This document shows positions 12,005-14,456 of a stretch of DNA of 14,456 nt, piece after piece. Under the pieces are notes generated by a model. It was not told the origin of the DNA and ran no database searches. It saw only the letters and a program-made list of their open reading frames with translations. Every line of letters begins with the position of its first letter. Position 1 is the first letter of the stretch. This stretch comes from JAFARZ01 sp035651595 (GTDB lineage Bacteria > Actinomycetota > Actinomycetes > Streptosporangiales > Streptosporangiaceae): assembly GCA_035651595.1 (NCBI GenBank), contig DASRFJ010000261.1:1-14456 (forward strand). Direction: 5' to 3'. Both the position numbers and the translations under genes were made by a program.

Positions 12005-12853
12005 GTGGGGAGAGCGCGAGTCGCACGCCTGCCCGACCTGGGCGGCCTGGAGCTGTTCAGCGCGACGCTGAGCGAGTTCTCGTTCCGCCCGCACGCGCAC
12101 GAGGAGTTCTTCATCGCCCTCACCGAAGACGGCTGTGTCATGCCCACCTACCGGGGAGCCAGCCACCTGCTCGGCGCCGGCGATCTGCTCGTGCTCAACC
12201 CCGAAGAGGCCCATGCCGGCGGCCCGCCCGCCGAGGGATCCTGGACCTACCGGGCGCTCTACCCGAGCCGGGACCTCATGCGCGAGATCGCCGCGGAGTT
12301 CCCCGCGGGCAGGCTCACCACGGGCAGGCTCACCGTGCCCGAATTCGGCCGGGACATCGTGCGAGATCCGGCGGTGGCGGCATCGCTGCGCCGCTTTCAC
12401 CGGCTCACCGAATCACCCGGGTCCAGCATGCTCGAACGCGAAACCCAGCTGACGCGCGCCCTCGCCCTGCTCACCGGCCGCCACGCCAGAACGCCCCGCG
12501 AACCCAGACGACCAGGCCGCGAACCTCAGGCGGTCCGCCGCTGCATGCAGTACCTGGCCGAACACGTGACACATAACGTCACGCTGCGCGAACTGGCCGA
12601 GATAACCGGGCTGAGCGCCTTCCACCTGTGCCGCGTCTTCCGGGAATCGGCGGGAATGGCGCCGCACGCCTATCAGACCCAGCTTCGCGTCCGGCATGCC
12701 AAAGACCTTCTGCTCACCGGACAGCCGATCGCGCTCGCCGCGACAGAGTCGGGCTTCTACGACCAGGCGCACCTCACCCGCTACTTCAAGCTCATCGTCG
12801 GCGTTCCGCCCGGCCGGTTCCTGCGGGACGCGGCGGTGAGCAGCGGCGGCTAG
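12005..12853 (+). CDS. AraC-family transcriptional regulator
   Basis: The 282-residue product has an N-terminal cupin-type sensor domain with FRPHAHEEFFIAL (28-40) and AGDLLVLNPEEAHAGGP, the pattern of AraC_binding domains. Its C-terminal DNA-binding domain has two helix-turn-helix units. The first is TLRELAEITGLSAFHLCRVF (about 193-212). The second is IALAATESGFYDQAHLTRYF (about 240-259), followed by the family tail GVPPGRFLRD. Such regulators bind a small ligand in the cupin and activate a nearby, often divergent, gene; here that is the PQ-loop transporter 67 bases away. The start GTG 12005 may be leaderless. A tandem 15-base repeat near 12306-12335 gives GRLTTGRLTV inside the linker. Its stop lies seven bases from the convergent hydrolase stop. 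I see no reason to link it to the copper cluster. Confidence 0.92.
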   Translation: MGRARVARLPDLGGLELFSATLSEFSFRPHAHEEFFIALTEDGCVMPTYRGASHLLGAGDLLVLNPEEAHAGGPPAEGSWTYRALYPSRDLMREIAAEFPAGRLTTGRLTVPEFGRDIVRDPAVAASLRRFHRLTESPGSSMLERETQLTRALALLTGRHARTPREPRRPGREPQAVRRCMQYLAEHVTHNVTLRELAEITGLSAFHLCRVFRESAGMAPHAYQTQLRVRHAKDLLLTGQPIALAATESGFYDQAHLTRYFKLIVGVPPGRFLRDAAVSSGG

Positions 12854-12860
12854 CAGCCGA

Positions 12861-13622
12861 TCACAGATACGGGTCGAGCAGGCTGGCGGATAGCTCCGGG
12901 TCCTCGACGTGTGCGTTGTGACCGAGGCCGGGAAGCGTGACCACCGGAGTGCCCAGCTCAGCCAGCTGTGCATCGGTGTTCATCGGATCGTGCTCGCCAC
13001 GGGCCAGGGTCACCGGAGCCCGCGACCGTGTCACCAGCGCCGCCATATCGGGCGCCCCGACCCCGAACGCGCCGTGGTCCAGGGCCAGCCGCCATCTCCC
13101 ATCCTGCTCGACCAGCCCGGCGGCCACGGCCGGATCGTCAGCGGCCCGAAGGCCATCGAGGCCGGCCACCCGCAGGTGGCGGGCTGCCGCCTCTGCTTTC
13201 GTCGCGAACCAGGCCGGCTGGCGTCGGGCCACGGCCTGGGCCCGGCTCAGCTCATCATCGGTCCAGACGACCTTGATCCCGAGGCCGACGACCGCCCGCA
13301 CCGGCACATCGGACCCGCGGCCGGCCAGGGCGAGGCCGACCACGCCGCCAAGCGAGTGGCCCAGCACGACAACCGGGGAACCGGGCGGGACGATGTCCGC
13401 CACCGCGGCGGCCAGGCCGTCGAAAGAGTAGGCGGCGAGCGGTGGCGAGCCGCCATGGCCGGGCAGGTCCGGTGCGAGCCAGCGCCCCGGCCAGCGGCGC
13501 GCGAGCACCGGCCGCCACCCGTTCCACACATCGCTTGTCGCGCCAAGTCCGTGCAACAGCAGCAGCACCCGGACTCCGCTGCCGCCCTCGAGAACCCGCG
13601 GAACCCGCGGATCAGCCACCAT
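12861..13622 (-). CDS. Alpha/beta-fold hydrolase
   Basis: The 253-residue product has the fold's expected landmarks: the oxyanion-hole region LLLLHGLGAT (20-29), APDLPGHGGSP, the nucleophile elbow GHSLGG with Ser90, the acid strand LARGEHDPM with Asp212, and GLGHNAHVED with His235 as the likely catalytic base. The triad Ser90-Asp212-His235 is complete and the length is normal for soluble esterase-like members. There is no signal peptide, so it acts in the cytoplasm. The substrate cannot be read from sequence; esters, lactones or C-C bond substrates are all possible. ATG 13622 is the natural start; a GTG follows directly as codon 2. It lies 22 bases downstream of the mannosyltransferase on the same strand, so the two may be cotranscribed, and it converges on the AraC-family gene. 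Confidence 0.9.
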   Translation of the reverse strand: MVADPRVPRVLEGGSGVRVLLLLHGLGATSDVWNGWRPVLARRWPGRWLAPDLPGHGGSPPLAAYSFDGLAAAVADIVPPGSPVVVLGHSLGGVVGLALAGRGSDVPVRAVVGLGIKVVWTDDELSRAQAVARRQPAWFATKAEAAARHLRVAGLDGLRAADDPAVAAGLVEQDGRWRLALDHGAFGVGAPDMAALVTRSRAPVTLARGEHDPMNTDAQLAELGTPVVTLPGLGHNAHVEDPELSASLLDPYL

Positions 13623-13644
13623 ACCGGCAGTCTGCCATGCGAGG

Positions 13645-14456
13645 TCAGATCCAGCCGTTGCCGATCCGGTACCACATGTGGGCGAGCCAGTCGGAGTACG
13701 GGATCACCTTGGCGGCGAGGATCGGATAAAAGTAGTAGAACATCAGCAGCACGGTGATCAGGTAAGCACCGGCGATCGCCGCTCCCCCGGCGCGGCGCAG
13801 CAGTGTGGCCTCGGCTCTGCCGACGATCAGCCCCAGGCAGAGGGTCAGCGACAAGATCAGGAACGGCTCGAACTCGAGGGCGTAGTAGAAGAACTTGGTC
13901 CTGGACACCAGCGGGAACCAGGGCAGCCAGCCCGCGGCCACGCCGCACAGCACCGCGCCGGCCCGCCAGTCCCGCAGCAGCAACCACCAGCACAGGCAGA
14001 AGAACAAGGCCAGGATAGAGCCCCACCAGATGGCCGGCGTGCCCAGCGCCAGGACCTCCTGGGACCACGACGAGCCGACGCAGCCGGTCTTGGGACAGTC
14101 GTTCGCGGGCCCGCCGAGCGGGCTGACGTAGCCCTGGTAGTACAACGCGACCGGTCTGGTCATCACCAGCCAGTCCCACGGCTGGGACTGATAGTGGTGC
14201 GGGACGCTCAGCCCGAGGCCGAACTCGATCGCCTGCAAGTGGTACTCGTACAGCGAGTACAGCGCGGAGACGCCCGGGGTCCGGACGCCGTTGAGCCGAC
14301 CGAGGTCACGGTCGTACCCGGTGCCGGTGATGAGCCAGTTGGACCAGGTGGCGATGTAGACGGCGAACGGGATGACCAGGTAGGTGACGGGCAGCCAGAG
14401 CACGTCCCTGGTGAAGGTGCCGTACCAGAACGCGCGCAGCCCGGCCGCGCGGCGTG
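13645..14456 (-). CDS. pmt: Protein O-mannosyltransferase, C-terminal part (runs off the right edge)
   Basis: The last 269 residues are present; the gene enters from beyond 14456. The visible part is the C-terminal multi-helix region of GT39 protein mannosyltransferases. Landmarks include SNWLITGTGYDRD, ALYSLYEYHLQAIEF, HHYQSQPWDWLVMTRPVALYY, GTPAIWWGS, GWLPWFPLVSRTKFFYYALEFEPF and a final periplasm-facing helix region. HxxxSxPWxWxxxxRP, GTPxxWW and GWLPWF are shared with the Mycobacterium tuberculosis enzyme Rv1002c. The enzyme moves mannose from polyprenyl-phosphate-mannose onto Ser/Thr of secreted proteins at the outer face of the membrane, alongside Sec export. The catalytic acidic residues of the first loop lie outside the window. 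Ala/Thr/Pro-rich stretches of the exported copper proteins, such as YcnI, are plausible substrates; that is speculation. Confidence 0.95.
   Translation of the reverse strand, partial: RRAAGLRAFWYGTFTRDVLWLPVTYLVIPFAVYIATWSNWLITGTGYDRDLGRLNGVRTPGVSALYSLYEYHLQAIEFGLGLSVPHHYQSQPWDWLVMTRPVALYYQGYVSPLGGPANDCPKTGCVGSSWSQEVLALGTPAIWWGSILALFFCLCWWLLLRDWRAGAVLCGVAAGWLPWFPLVSRTKFFYYALEFEPFLILSLTLCLGLIVGRAEATLLRRAGGAAIAGAYLITVLLMFYYFYPILAAKVIPYSDWLAHMWYRIGNGWI

Noticed and set aside
1..14456. CRISPR array, transposase, integrase or phage genes
   Set aside because: No regularly spaced repeat array and no protein with such motifs on either strand.

Overview
This is a high-GC window from a Gram-positive actinobacterium. 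The signs are strong G/C bias at third codon positions, many GTG starts, an actinobacterial protein O-mannosyltransferase, a CarD-type domain, and an XRE regulator of the actinobacterial type. I cannot name the genus. The window looks chromosomal: I see no transposase, integrase, phage gene, rRNA, tRNA or CRISPR array.

Left part (1-2005): a gene-poor stretch that looks decayed. It holds the frameshifted C-terminal end of a conserved actinobacterial protein (1-464), a CarD-like protein that has lost its N-terminal RNA polymerase-binding domain (646-981), and an XRE regulator cut down to its DNA-binding domain (1356-1691). The spacers contain short palindromes and hairpins.

Centre (2006-10780): a four-gene rightward cluster about copper outside the membrane. 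In order it encodes a membrane-anchored methionine-rich protein, a 1692-residue membrane-anchored multicopper oxidase, a YcnI-family protein with a mature N-terminal histidine, and a CopC-CopD fusion of the YcnJ type. A working model is that CopC/CopD and YcnI handle copper at the membrane, and that the Met-rich protein and YcnI help supply copper to the oxidase. No CopA-type ATPase, CopZ-type chaperone or CsoR gene lies in the window. The cluster therefore reads more like a copper-enzyme and copper-supply cluster than a plain efflux locus. The oxidase is the most unusual object here. It has three repeats of a two-cupredoxin unit, but its single complete set of copper ligands is split across the junction of units 1 and 2, in the reverse of the laccase order. 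The third unit has no copper motif at all.

Spacer 10781-11313: no convincing gene. It carries three direct repeats, a perfect 14-bp palindrome, and a perfect 21-bp inverted repeat whose C-tract/G-tract core resembles CsoR-type operators.

Right part (11314-14456): a leftward PQ-loop (SWEET-like) membrane protein sits divergent from an AraC-family regulator, which probably controls it. The regulator converges on a leftward alpha/beta hydrolase, which lies 22 bases downstream of the C-terminal part of a protein O-mannosyltransferase running off the right edge.
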